64,000 nt of DNA. It comes from an uncultured Helicobacter sp. (GTDB lineage: Bacteria; Campylobacterota; Campylobacteria; Campylobacterales; Helicobacteraceae). The position numbers were made by a program, and so were the translations under genes. The notes under the pieces were generated by a model, which did not search any database, was not told the origin of the DNA, and saw only the letters and a list, made by a program, of their open reading frames with translations. Of the stretch, positions 1 to 7,498 are shown one piece after another (position 1 is the stretch's first letter; each line of letters opens with the position of its first letter). The stretch lies in assembly GCA_944323645.1 (NCBI GenBank), contig CALUTE010000005.1:1-64000 (forward strand), written 5' to 3'.

Positions 1-849
1 CATTCAGGATTTTATCATACACCTAGAGTAGGAGATGAAGTCATCATCTCGTATATGGATAATGATATAGATAAACCCTATATATCAGGCTCTTTATATA
101 ACCTAACCAATCCAAGCCTAGCACATTTACCAAAAGAGGACCATATCACAACACTTAGCTCTAAAACCATAGGTGTTAATGAACAAGGCAGTAATGAAAT
201 CACCCTAAGTAATGAAAAAGATAAAGAAGAAATAACCCTTAAAGCACAAAAAGACTACACGCAATCTATAAACCATAACTTCTCTCAAACCATTAAGAAT
301 AATAAAGATTCTATCACATTAGGAAACTATACAGAATCTATCCATAAAGCCCATATGCAAAATATCACTCTCACTAAGAGTGTCAAAGTAGGAGGAGAAT
401 ACCTAACTAATGTAACTCTCTCTAAAGATACCATAGTAGGATTAAGTAATACCCTAAGTGTAGGGGCAAGTAATAGCCTAAGAGTAACAGGAGATAGTAG
501 TGAGAGTATTGGGGGAGATAGGAATATAGAGATTGGGGGGAGTGAGATACAGAGCATACAGGGGAATGAGAGTAAGAGTGTAAAGGGAAATAGTGAAGAG
601 ATAATAGAGGGAACATTAGATATACAAAGCACAAAAGAAATAAACATAAGCACACAATCCCATATTAATGTCAATGCCATAGATACTATTTTATTCTCTA
701 GTAATGAATCCACTTCCTTTGAAACGCAAAAAGAGCTTTCTTTCACTTCTGATAATACCGATATAGAATCAAAAAGCAATCTCACTGCCACAGCAGGTAA
801 CCAAATAATCCACCAAGTAGGCGATACTACCATTAATAGCCAAAAATGA
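1..849 (+). CDS. vgrG: VgrG spike protein, C-terminal part (5' end outside window)
   Basis: The reading frame is open from base 1. It begins inside the end of the gp5/OB-like domain (HTPRVGDEVIISYMDNDIDKP) and continues into the long beta-helix needle. The needle shows the usual repeats of the form GD..IEIGG, IQGNES.SVKGNSEEIIEG near residues 155-195 of the visible part. VgrG trimers form the piercing tip of the T6SS and carry effectors or PAAR tips at their C-terminus. The frame ends at TGA 847-849, directly after an A5 run, short of the normal end; the missing end lies in another frame just downstream. Every gene as far as 20 kb is plausibly cargo, adaptor or immunity for this spike. Confidence 0.9.
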   Translation, partial: HSGFYHTPRVGDEVIISYMDNDIDKPYISGSLYNLTNPSLAHLPKEDHITTLSSKTIGVNEQGSNEITLSNEKDKEEITLKAQKDYTQSINHNFSQTIKNNKDSITLGNYTESIHKAHMQNITLTKSVKVGGEYLTNVTLSKDTIVGLSNTLSVGASNSLRVTGDSSESIGGDRNIEIGGSEIQSIQGNESKSVKGNSEEIIEGTLDIQSTKEINISTQSHINVNAIDTILFSSNESTSFETQKELSFTSDNTDIESKSNLTATAGNQIIHQVGDTTINSQK

Positions 850-937
850 TAGTATAATGCTTAAAGCAGGAGGCGTAGAAGTTACAATAGATTCTAAAGG
901 ACTTATAGTCAAAGGTGGAGAGGTTAAGAGTGAGTAG
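845..937 (+). pseudogene. Out-of-frame last strand of vgrG
   Basis: Reading from AAT 845 gives NDSIMLKAGGVEVTIDSK, then GLIVKGG, to TAG 935-937. This matches the normal final segment of VgrG proteins (LTAGG..I.LD..GI.IKGG). It is in frame with the upstream vgrG only if one A of the A5 run at 842-846 is removed. So the gene is cut by a slippage-type indel, is phase variable, or carries a sequencing error. The +1 relation to the upstream frame is seen directly; the cause is not known. Confidence 0.8.
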
Positions 938-981
938 CAAGAAAGCAAGACGACACTATATAAAAAACAAAAGGAGCAAAA

Positions 982-1650
982 ATGAAAATAATACCATTGC
1001 TACTATGTAGCCTTATAGGCTATGCTTGGAGTATATCGATACAAAATACCAAATCCACACAAAACATTGTGTCCCTAGATTCTGTATTAGAGAATCTTAT
1101 CACTAAAGCCAAGCTAGATTCTCTAAATGATTTAACACAAGAGGAATGTGAGCAGTTACAACGCACATATAGCACAACTTCGCATAATGCACAAACCCAA
1201 AATTCACACACCAACGCACACAATAGCGATGAAAGCTACACTGAGGAGCAAAGCTGCTACTATGTGGCAATACAAAATCTCAAAGCCACCACCACAGAGC
1301 TTATAAGCACAAAACGCATAGCTACCGATACGCATTCGCTAGATTCTATTCTGCGTTATAAAATCATTGCTTACTTAAGCAGTACAAATCTACACACTTT
1401 AAGCGATGTGCTAGGCTTTGAAGTGCCTTATCCCTTGCAAGATGTAGAAAATGTATGCCATCGTCTTGATGGTTTGGAGTTTGAGGCAAGTTGTAATCTG
1501 TATATGCAGATTTTTGATAAGCTAGCAGTATATGTCGCACAAGAGCGCAATCTCCCGCAAAAAGCGATACAAGATTACCACAAAGCTTTTGAGACACGCA
1601 CGCAAAACGCCCTTGAACATTTAGAGCAAGAATCGCTTGATATGCCATAG
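982..1650 (+). CDS. Exported protein of unknown function next to vgrG
   Basis: A 222-residue protein with a clear signal peptide (MKIIPLLLCSLIGYAWS) and a good ribosome-binding site, AAAGGAGC, before the ATG. It has cysteines near residues 53 and 91 and another pair in the C-terminal half (near residues 155 and 168), with a Ser/Thr/His/Asn-rich stretch around residues 60-90. I do not recognise a family. Placement straight after vgrG and before an immunity array suggests a periplasmic immunity protein or a secreted T6SS accessory, but that is inference only. Confidence 0.75.
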   Translation: MKIIPLLLCSLIGYAWSISIQNTKSTQNIVSLDSVLENLITKAKLDSLNDLTQEECEQLQRTYSTTSHNAQTQNSHTNAHNSDESYTEEQSCYYVAIQNLKATTTELISTKRIATDTHSLDSILRYKIIAYLSSTNLHTLSDVLGFEVPYPLQDVENVCHRLDGLEFEASCNLYMQIFDKLAVYVAQERNLPQKAIQDYHKAFETRTQNALEHLEQESLDMP

Positions 1651-1762
1651 GGATAACTTTGTCGATGTGCAGAATGAAAGAAATATTAATTATTTAGGTG
1701 GTGTAGATAATAATGGTGTGGAATATCTTGCTAGAGAATTCTTTTTTTGGGAGTTAGACTAA
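1625..1762 (+). pseudogene. Tae4-like amidase 3' remnant 1
   Basis: An open frame without a credible start reads ...DNFVDVQNERNINYLGG... and ends ...FFFWELD, with TAA at 1760-1762. The F.D....YL.......FWEL pattern matches the C-terminal end of T6SS amidase effector Tae4 as seen in the fuller remnants at 2811 and 4196. The catalytic Cys domain and the GH..LW segment are absent. The stop overlaps the ATG of the following tai4 (TAATG). Confidence 0.55.
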
Positions 1763-2160
1763 TGAAAGCAGTTATAGTGTTATTTTTAAGCTACATCTAT
1801 CTTATGGCTAATGAGCTAGAATCAAATTTTAAATATAAAGCAAACTATTCCTTTGAGGAACGCGTAAGTGCATTTAAAAAAGATGGGATTATATACTGCT
1901 TGGATAATAGGTACAATAGTGGCACAATAACAATAGGCTATGACGAGACTTATTATATTGGTATTTATCTTGACCTCTTTGACACTTCAGAATTACTCCA
2001 CATAATAGAAGAGCTACAATCATATGTAAAGAAAAAGAAAAGTGAAATAAACTTGGGTAATCTTGTATATGTTGCCCCCTGCCTAGAAATCTATGATTCT
2101 AAAGAATACCAAGACGAAGTAGAACGCATAGTCAAGAAATATTGCAAAGATTGCAAATAG
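1762..2160 (+). CDS. Tai4-like amidase immunity protein, copy 1
   Basis: A 132-residue exported protein (signal peptide MKAVIVLFLSYIYLMA). It carries the two-cysteine pattern shared by all seven copies here: a first Cys in IIYCLDNRY near residue 45 and a second in CLEIYDSKEY near residue 107. It ends in KEYQDEVERIVKKYCKDCK. Tai4 proteins are periplasmic inhibitors of the peptidoglycan amidase Tae4. The start is ATG 1762, overlapping the stop of the toxin remnant; GGGAG, inside the Trp-Glu codons of that remnant, is its ribosome-binding site. No intact toxin partner is visible. The family call comes from the motif pattern and context. Confidence 0.7.
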   Translation: MKAVIVLFLSYIYLMANELESNFKYKANYSFEERVSAFKKDGIIYCLDNRYNSGTITIGYDETYYIGIYLDLFDTSELLHIIEELQSYVKKKKSEINLGNLVYVAPCLEIYDSKEYQDEVERIVKKYCKDCK

Positions 2161-2177
2161 CTAGGGAATAATAATGA

Positions 2178-2297
2178 GCCTTTTACCACATATCTGCGAA
2201 TAGAAGAGAAAATCATTTTATGGATAATTCTAATTATTTGCTTGATACAAGAAGCAATGTGATTGTTAGACAACTCTACTTTTGGGAACTAGAATAA
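2178..2297 (+). pseudogene. Tae4-like amidase 3' remnant 2
   Basis: Open frame reading YHISANRRENHFMDNSNYL, then the segment LLDTRSNVIV, ending LYFWELE with TAA 2295-2297. The DNSNYLLDTRSNVIV block is the same as in remnant 3 at 2811-2960, so the two tails derive from closely related toxin alleles. The LW part of the GH..LW motif is degraded. TAATG overlap with the next tai4. Confidence 0.6.
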
Positions 2298-2797
2298 TGA
2301 AAAAATGTATCCTATTGCTTTGGCTAGTGATATTTTCTGCTAATGCAACCAATCAAGAATCTTTTTATAATAAGAATAATCCCATACCTATGGAGTTGCT
2401 TGATAGTTGGGATAGTATTGAGGAGATTGTTGTATCTTTTAAGAGATATGGGCTATTTTATTGTATCAACACATTTGATAAGACACAGGATACAGATGTC
2501 ATCGCAAAAACAATGAGGTATTATAAGCTCAAATTGTTGCACCAAGATGGCGATGAGATAAAACAAAAGAGGCTAGAAAAATATATTGCCACCATGATAG
2601 ATTCTAAAGATTTCTCTCATCTTGCCTATGATAATGGAACAAAACTTTATACTCTTGCGTGTCTTAATCTCTATGAAAGTAAAGCTTATATGCAAAAAAT
2701 AGATAGAATCTTGCGTCCATATTATTTAGATTCTGTTTTTCCAAAGGAATATCAAGAACGTTATAAAAAAACTATACAGCGTTTTTTAAAAAACTAG
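2297..2797 (+). CDS. Tai4-like amidase immunity protein, copy 2
   Basis: 166 residues, the longest member of the array, with signal peptide MKKCILLLWLVIFSANA. Conserved cysteines lie in GLFYCINTF and CLNLYESKAY. Unlike copies 1, 4 and 7 it has a divergent C-terminus (YRPYYLDSVFPKEYQERY type tail) instead of KKYCKDCK. ATG 2297 overlaps the stop of remnant 2. Its ribosome-binding site is a weak GGGAA inside the remnant's Trp-Glu codons. Confidence 0.65.
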   Translation: MKKCILLLWLVIFSANATNQESFYNKNNPIPMELLDSWDSIEEIVVSFKRYGLFYCINTFDKTQDTDVIAKTMRYYKLKLLHQDGDEIKQKRLEKYIATMIDSKDFSHLAYDNGTKLYTLACLNLYESKAYMQKIDRILRPYYLDSVFPKEYQERYKKTIQRFLKN

Positions 2798-2810
2798 GAA
2801 GTTTGTAGCT

Positions 2811-2960
2811 ATGGAGATAAGTGGCTGGAATAATGCTAAAGGACACATAACATTATGGGATAATGATGAGAAACGATTTTTAGATAATTCTAATTATTTG
2901 CTTGATACAAGAAGCAATGTGATTGTTACAGAATTTCACTTTTGGGTATTGAAGGACTAA
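2811..2960 (+). pseudogene. Tae4-like amidase 3' remnant 3
   Basis: A 49-codon frame starting MEISGWNNAKGHITLWDND and ending FHFWVLKD, with TAA 2958-2960. GHITLW is the Tae4 block carrying the catalytic histidine, and the FxFW.L end is the Tae4 terminus. The N-terminal Cys half is missing. An AAGGA motif near its end is the likely ribosome-binding site of the next tai4. Confidence 0.7.
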
Positions 2961-2961
2961 T

Positions 2962-3336
2962 ATGAAAAAATATTATTTTATTATTGTGTTTTGTGTCTCT
3001 CTTTGTGCAGGCGAAAATACTTCATGGCAAAATTTAAAAGATTATGGATTGGCACATTGTTTAGCGACATTCCACATAGGTGAGCCCTCAAGGGATATAT
3101 TGGCTTCAAGAGCAGCCTATATGCAAATCCTTAATCGTGCTGAACTTTTATCTCAAAAAGCTTTGAGAGAATATATTGAGAGAACAATACCCAATATGCT
3201 TATACATAATTTTGGGCTACTGGAAGCACCCTATGATGATATGACATTGTATTTTCTTAGCTGTATGAATATGTATCACTCACAAGAATATGATAATCTG
3301 ATAAAAGAATTGCTAAAGCAATATGAGGAGGGCTAA
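2962..3336 (+). CDS. Tai4-like amidase immunity protein, copy 3
   Basis: 124 residues with signal peptide MKKYYFIIVFCVSLCAG. It shows the pattern W..LKDYGLAHCLATF, a helical middle, then LSCMNMYHSQEYDNLI and a short KELLKQYEEG end. This is the copy closest to the generic Tai4 pattern (a CL.MYHS.E..L.K..-like end), which supports naming the whole array. ATG 2962 follows the remnant 3 stop by one base. Confidence 0.72.
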   Translation: MKKYYFIIVFCVSLCAGENTSWQNLKDYGLAHCLATFHIGEPSRDILASRAAYMQILNRAELLSQKALREYIERTIPNMLIHNFGLLEAPYDDMTLYFLSCMNMYHSQEYDNLIKELLKQYEEG

Positions 3337-3337
3337 T

Positions 3338-3406
3338 ATGAATATCTTAATACCCCTAAATATGTATCCACATAGAGTGCAATTTTACTTTTGGGAGTTA
3401 AAATGA
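3338..3406 (+). pseudogene. Tae4-like amidase 3' remnant 4
   Basis: A 22-codon frame, MNILIPLNMYPHRVQFYFWELK to TGA 3404-3406. Only the FYFWELK terminus is recognisable as toxin. The ATG that opens it is probably accidental. Its TGGGAG codons give the ribosome-binding site of the next tai4, and ATGA joins the stop to that start. Confidence 0.55.
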
Positions 3407-3786
3407 TACAAAATGGTATTAAAATGTATCTGCTTATAGCGATAATGTCTTATAATTTGTTTGCTGGTGGTCCTGAAGTGCATATAAATTATAAAGAATA
3501 CTACAAACAAAATGCGAAATATTTGTATAAAATCTGGGGATTTGATTATTGTTTAAATTATACAAAAAATATGTCATTTAATGCATTTGAGAAGCAGTGG
3601 GTAAAAGAAAAGCAAAGCATACTTGAATCTACAAGCAAAGAATCTCTTGAGGAACTAAAACATTTTATTGATAGATATAGAGCCAAACATAATCTGTTGG
3701 TCATTTGCCTAGAACTCTATGACTCTAAAGAATACCAAGACGAAGTAGAACGCATAGTCAAGAAATATTGCAAGGATTGTAAGTAG
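3403..3786 (+). CDS. Tai4-like amidase immunity protein, copy 4
   Basis: 127 residues with a hydrophobic signal peptide (MIQNGIKMYLLIAIMSYNLF). It is a close paralogue of the frameshifted copy at 16792: both read WGFDYCL.YTK in the first half and CL.LYDSKEYQDE near the end. Ends KKYCKDCK. Start ATG 3403 is in ATGA overlap with toxin remnant 4, with GGGAG six bases upstream. Confidence 0.7.
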   Translation: MIQNGIKMYLLIAIMSYNLFAGGPEVHINYKEYYKQNAKYLYKIWGFDYCLNYTKNMSFNAFEKQWVKEKQSILESTSKESLEELKHFIDRYRAKHNLLVICLELYDSKEYQDEVERIVKKYCKDCK

Positions 3787-3788
3787 GT

Positions 3789-3818
3789 GTGTTATGTTTA
3801 TTTTGGGAATTAAAATAA
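3789..3818 (+). pseudogene. Tae4-like amidase 3' remnant 5 (minimal tip)
   Basis: Only nine codons survive, VLCLFWELK, then TAA 3816-3818. Alone it would be unremarkable. Its position between two tai4 copies and its DNA (TTTTGGGAATTAAAATAA) make it the same element as the other tails. Here the downstream gene has its own ribosome-binding site, GGAGGG, at about 3820. Confidence 0.45.
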
Positions 3819-3830
3819 AGGAGGGATTGT

Positions 3831-4199
3831 ATGAAAAAGATTGTTTTACAATACATAATTATGGCATATACGATAGTCTATGCGGGACCCCCTTGGGCTG
3901 AAGCTCTTGGGGTAACAAATGCCGTTCAATCATCTATTTTAGCTGAATGGGGATTGCAATATTGCTTACAATACGATAAGGACAATCTGTTTAAGCCAAT
4001 AGTGAAAGATGAACCTTTTGCATTACGCAAAGATGTAGCTCAAGGGAGATTAGATTTACAAAAATATTTAGACAATGAATACTTGGGTAATGCTATGGAT
4101 ACTCATCGTTTTAAGCGTTGTATGATTATATATAGATTAGAGGAATATCGCTCCGAAGTTAAAAACATCGTAAAAAAATATTGTGAATATTGCAAATGA
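3831..4199 (+). CDS. Tai4-like amidase immunity protein, copy 5
   Basis: 122 residues with signal peptide MKKIVLQYIIMAYTIVYAG. First conserved Cys in GLQYCLQYD, second in RCMIIYRLEEY; ends VKNIVKKYCEYCK, a diverged form of the KKYCKDCK end. A strong GGAGGG ribosome-binding site precedes ATG 3831. The 3' end overlaps the next Tae4 remnant. Confidence 0.65.
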   Translation: MKKIVLQYIIMAYTIVYAGPPWAEALGVTNAVQSSILAEWGLQYCLQYDKDNLFKPIVKDEPFALRKDVAQGRLDLQKYLDNEYLGNAMDTHRFKRCMIIYRLEEYRSEVKNIVKKYCEYCK

Positions 4200-4438
4200 A
4201 AACTAAACGAGAGAATAGAGATTTTTACAACAACGAATTTTCAAGGTTTGGTAAAAGTGGTATTATAGTAATGAGAATCAAAGGTTTCATTGATGCGACA
4301 GAAGGACATACAACCTTATGGAATGGGGAAGATAAGCATTTTGAAGATTTTAAGATTAGCGAAAATTATTTGATTGGCAATCATAATGTGGTGGATTTTC
4401 AGTTTTGGGAGCTAAAAAGCAAAAAGGATAATAAATGA
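4196..4438 (+). pseudogene. Tae4-like amidase 3' remnant 6 (longest tail)
   Basis: About 80 codons, reading ...SGIIVMRIKGFIDATEG, then HTTLWNGEDKHF, ending FQFWELKSKKDNK at TGA 4436-4438. GIIVM...ATEGHTTLWNG is the catalytic-histidine region of Tae4 DL-endopeptidase effectors (known family pattern G.I.F...GH..LW.G). The catalytic cysteine region that should precede it is gone, so it cannot be an active amidase. ATGA overlap with the following tai4. Confidence 0.7.
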
Positions 4439-4845
4439 AAAAAATGACCATATTTTTTATTTCATTATTTTTTTGTTTTTGTGCTGCAAATGCGGAGGAG
4501 TTTTTGGATTCTTACGGAAAAGTCGCAAAGTTGGGTTGGTTAGGATTGGCATATTGTATGGGTATAGATGATGAAAGGGAGATTAAACAAGAGCTTGATA
4601 ATCTATCACTTGACCCTACTAGAGATAAGGTAAAAATAATGGACTCAAAAGCCGCATTTAATGAGTTAAAACAATATATTGATACAGAAAAAGAATTTTA
4701 TGACATTAATGATAATAATCCAAAATTAGGTTATAAAAATTTTAAAGGTTGCATAAAAATGTTTTATTATGGTGCAGGATATGGGTCAGGCTATCAGTTT
4801 GAAGTAGAACGCATAGTAAAGAAATATTGCAAGGATTGTAAGTAA
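4435..4845 (+). CDS. Tai4-like amidase immunity protein, copy 6
   Basis: 136 residues with signal peptide MTIFFISLFFCFCAANA. Cysteines in GLAYCMGID and GCIKMFYYG; the end QFEVERIVKKYCKDCK is DNA-identical over many bases to copies 1, 4 and 7, while the core is different. ATG 4435 overlaps the stop of the longest Tae4 remnant; AAGGA lies upstream. Last copy of the first, contiguous array. Confidence 0.68.
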   Translation: MKKMTIFFISLFFCFCAANAEEFLDSYGKVAKLGWLGLAYCMGIDDEREIKQELDNLSLDPTRDKVKIMDSKAAFNELKQYIDTEKEFYDINDNNPKLGYKNFKGCIKMFYYGAGYGSGYQFEVERIVKKYCKDCK

Positions 4846-4926
4846 AAATCACAAATGAAAAACTTGTATAAAGCACAAAGACTAGAATCAATTAGCAAAT
4901 GGCTTAGATTCTATACTAGAATCTAA
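4846..4926 (+). other. Degenerate fragment shared with 17310-17390
   Basis: The DNA ATAAAGCACAAAGACTAGAA and the following ATTAGCAAATGG(A/C)TTAGATTCTATACTAGAATCTAA-type sequence recur, with small differences, at 17326-17387. There they encode YKAQRLES.LANGLDSILESK. Here the frame is broken and too short. In both places the fragment lies just downstream of a tai4 that ends KKYCKDCK, so the same junction exists twice. Confidence 0.5.
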
Positions 4927-4941
4927 ATGGAGCATACCACA

Positions 4942-5829
4942 ATGAAAAAACTTCTTATTCTCTTAGTTTTCCTTATATCTTATAACTTTGCTAATGCTAC
5001 TCAATCTAAAGAAGCACAGCACAAAGACACTGCCCTAGCTAAAGCCTGTGAGCCTACTATCTATGAGACAATCACAACTAGCGGAATCTATATCTCAAAT
5101 AATCCTTTTAGGAATCTAAAGATTGATAATAATGGGCTAAATGACGACCTCAAAGGCACAATCTATGAGTTACCACAAGGGCGAGCTGACAAACAAACGC
5201 TTTTTAAACTTGGCAAATTTGAAATGGGAACACACGATAAGATTCCAAAGGTATGGGCGTATGAGATAACATATATAAATGCTTTGGATAGAAGACTTTT
5301 TACTCACATAGATGTAGATTCTAGTTTAGGAGCATTTTATAATGATATTAGTTTTTATATGGATACACGCTTTTTTGATTATCAAAAACGAATGTATGTA
5401 GGACTCCCAGATTTTGCAAAAAACTATTTGCGAATTGTTACAAACGCTAATCGTGATATGTATAAAAATATCGATATGTATGGGGATTGTAAGCAAGATT
5501 CTAAAGAAGCGTTATGCAATGCAATTTTTACTATACCAAAAAATAAAGGCTATCAATATGAGCTATTTATTATAATCTACACACCCATTTATGTGCCTGA
5601 GAGTGAAAAAGAGGGAGCAAATAGAATACATCTTGGACAAGATTATATACTATCAGGCAATATTGCTTTACATAGCATAACACGAGTGTATGTTAATGTA
5701 TATGACACAAAGAGACAAAGAGTAGCGACCAAGATTCTTGCTTCCTTACCTTCGGTTTATAATGTCAAGACAAAAGAGAAATGTGAAGCGACAACGACAT
5801 TGCGTGATATTATTACATTAACAGAATAA
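4942..5829 (+). CDS. Exported protein of unknown function in T6SS island
   Basis: 295 residues from ATG 4942 (signal peptide MKKLLILLVFLISYNFANA). An in-frame ATG at 4927 would add five residues. Mature cysteines lie in AKACEPTIYE, GDCKQDSKEALCNA and KEKCEATT; the even spacing of two Cys around residue 190-200 suggests a disulfide. The body is rich in aromatic beta-type segments (YELFIIIYTPIYVPESEKEG). I recognise no family. Likely a periplasmic immunity or accessory protein judging by neighbours. Confidence 0.65.
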   Translation: MKKLLILLVFLISYNFANATQSKEAQHKDTALAKACEPTIYETITTSGIYISNNPFRNLKIDNNGLNDDLKGTIYELPQGRADKQTLFKLGKFEMGTHDKIPKVWAYEITYINALDRRLFTHIDVDSSLGAFYNDISFYMDTRFFDYQKRMYVGLPDFAKNYLRIVTNANRDMYKNIDMYGDCKQDSKEALCNAIFTIPKNKGYQYELFIIIYTPIYVPESEKEGANRIHLGQDYILSGNIALHSITRVYVNVYDTKRQRVATKILASLPSVYNVKTKEKCEATTTLRDIITLTE

Positions 5830-5838
5830 AGGATTAAT

Positions 5839-5940
5839 ATGTTTGCCCTAGCTCCCAAATATGATAAGCAAAACGATAAAACAAAAGAGGCAAAATATAC
5901 GCATATAAGTGCGTTTAGGAAATCTATAAGGGTAGCGTAA
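5839..5940 (+). other. Short orphan frame, probable remnant
   Basis: A 33-codon frame (MFALAPKYDKQNDKTKEAKY...RVA) with AAAGGA before its ATG and a stop two bases before the next lipoprotein gene. It has the same position relative to a downstream exported protein as the Tae4 tails, so it may be the 3' tip of another lost effector. No motif recognised. Confidence 0.35.
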
Positions 5941-5942
5941 CA

Positions 5943-6602
5943 ATGAAAAAGATTCTACTTTGTTGTGCTTGTCTTATTGTATTTGTGGCGTGTGATAACC
6001 CTAGAAATTCCCAAAGCACATATAGCAAGGTAGATAATGCCACAGGAATTCACTCCCAAAATTCCCAATTACAAGACAGCTTTAAAAGTTTAGAATCTAG
6101 GTTTAATGACCCGCTACCTATTATCGCTAGTATCGCACTAAAGATTGATACAATCCCAAATAGTGATAAGGTTTTAGAATCTAAGGAATTTCAAGATACA
6201 AGCCAAGACACAAGCATTACATCAAAGTATAGAGAATCGTATGCAGAGTATCACACAATGCTTGATTCTGTGAAAAACGATGATTGGAATGCGATTGTAA
6301 GGACAGATACCATAAACGCTATAAGTGCGTATCTCATAAACCTCAATATGCGTATTTTGCAGCAAGATTCACTATGCCAAAGCTTTGAAAAGCATTATAG
6401 AGATTCTAAAAATATCGAAGCCTTGCGTATTTTGGATAATGCTATACTTGATGAGGCAAGTGCCAAAAAGAGCCTTTCTCAAAGAAAAACAAATATTACA
6501 CTTATCGCACAAGATAGGGCATTAAGCACGACATTGGTCGAGTTAGCTAAAAGTTTTAATATTCTTGTGTTAGAGAAATACCAAAAGCAATGTAAGGGGT
6601 AG
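5943..6602 (+). CDS. Lipoprotein, candidate T6SS immunity, paralogue 1
   Basis: 219 residues with a lipoprotein signal (MKKILLCCACLIVFVACDN; lipobox FVAC). The mature part is helical: NDPLPIIASIALKIDTIPNSD near residue 60, and a LDNAILDEASAKKSLSQRK segment near 165. A weakly similar paralogue follows 2 bases downstream (NPFYRMLDIAIKLSFIPQ at the equivalent place). Known T6SS phospholipase immunity proteins are often periplasmic lipoproteins, and this island has lipase genes, but the pairing is inference. Confidence 0.6.
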   Translation: MKKILLCCACLIVFVACDNPRNSQSTYSKVDNATGIHSQNSQLQDSFKSLESRFNDPLPIIASIALKIDTIPNSDKVLESKEFQDTSQDTSITSKYRESYAEYHTMLDSVKNDDWNAIVRTDTINAISAYLINLNMRILQQDSLCQSFEKHYRDSKNIEALRILDNAILDEASAKKSLSQRKTNITLIAQDRALSTTLVELAKSFNILVLEKYQKQCKG

Positions 6603-6604
6603 GA

Positions 6605-7291
6605 ATGCCACTAAAGACATATTATTTTGCAAGATATATAGTATTTATTATTATAAGCCTTTGTCTTTTTTATGGGTGCGATACTTCTCAAGATTCTTAT
6701 CTCTCTAAAAATCAAGAAAATGCTACCACTTCGCTAGTTAATCCCTTTTATAGAATGCTAGACATAGCAATAAAACTCTCTTTTATTCCACAAGAAAAAG
6801 ACATTGTACAAGATAATGCCGACTTCCTTACCACTATCACAACACAAGATTCACAAACATTGTGGCAAGATGCATTGCGTGTGCCACTAGATAAGGAGTA
6901 TAGCAAGTGGCAGACATTAGAAAATGAGGCAAAGACATATCAGCAACGACAAGAATACCACACAAAAAGAATGCAAAGTGTGCGAGATATGAGTTTTGCC
7001 TATGGTTTGTATGTGCTTAAAATCTCTATGGACTTTACACAGGAGTTTATAGATTCTCCTGCTGGTGCGACAAATTTTTGTTGGGAGTTTGATTTAGTCT
7101 TTGGTGATGAAAAAATGTGGTATGCTATGGGTGTTATGGGACTCATCGTAACCATAGAGGATATATATAATGCCCTTGCTATTCTAGCCCATATCGATGA
7201 TACAGCGATGAGTAGTGCAGAGCTAATGCAGTTTTTAAGTCAATTATACCAGCCCAGCATTATGGAGACAAAATTATGGAATCTCTCATAG
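6605..7291 (+). CDS. Lipoprotein, candidate T6SS immunity, paralogue 2
   Basis: 228 residues; lipobox LFYGC after a hydrophobic segment near residues 12-25. The region around residues 50-65 (NPFYRMLDIAIKLSFIPQEK) aligns with the upstream lipoprotein, marking a tandem duplication that has diverged strongly. The C-terminal half has GVMGLIVTIEDIYNALAILA, a possible amphipathic helix. The 3' end overlaps the next membrane gene by 16 bases. Confidence 0.58.
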   Translation: MPLKTYYFARYIVFIIISLCLFYGCDTSQDSYLSKNQENATTSLVNPFYRMLDIAIKLSFIPQEKDIVQDNADFLTTITTQDSQTLWQDALRVPLDKEYSKWQTLENEAKTYQQRQEYHTKRMQSVRDMSFAYGLYVLKISMDFTQEFIDSPAGATNFCWEFDLVFGDEKMWYAMGVMGLIVTIEDIYNALAILAHIDDTAMSSAELMQFLSQLYQPSIMETKLWNLS

Positions 7292-7488
7292 CTATACTTT
7301 TTATTCCTGCTTTGTTATTGGTAGCTGTGGTAGTTATTTATATTGTGAAATTAGTTTTTTATGATGTTTATATTAGTGATTTTTCTGATGTGTGGAAAGA
7401 TTATAAAAATAAAAAAATTAGCTTAAAAGTGATAGTGTTTCTTGCCGCTTTGGGTATCTTTATAAACTTTATTTTGCCAAGACTTTAG
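7276..7488 (+). CDS. Small membrane protein, MESL family copy 1
   Basis: 70 residues, two membrane segments (residues 3-27 and about 52-68) joined by a charged loop (SDVWKDYKNKKISLK). It begins MESLIAILFIP and is the first of three adjacent genes with nearly the same start. AAATT precedes the ATG; no strong ribosome-binding site, so coupling to the overlapping upstream gene is likely. Candidate inner-membrane immunity protein. Confidence 0.5.
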   Translation: MESLIAILFIPALLLVAVVVIYIVKLVFYDVYISDFSDVWKDYKNKKISLKVIVFLAALGIFINFILPRL

Positions 7489-7498
7489 AGGGTAAATT

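Noticed and set aside
327-833. Long hydrophobic frame on the - strand inside vgrG
   Set aside because: It is the antisense of the vgrG beta-helix repeats, low in complexity, with no start signal.
842-850. Programmed ribosomal frameshift in vgrG
   Set aside because: The required shift is +1 and the A5 site is not a known +1 signal; a -1 slip at the run leads to a stop within four codons.
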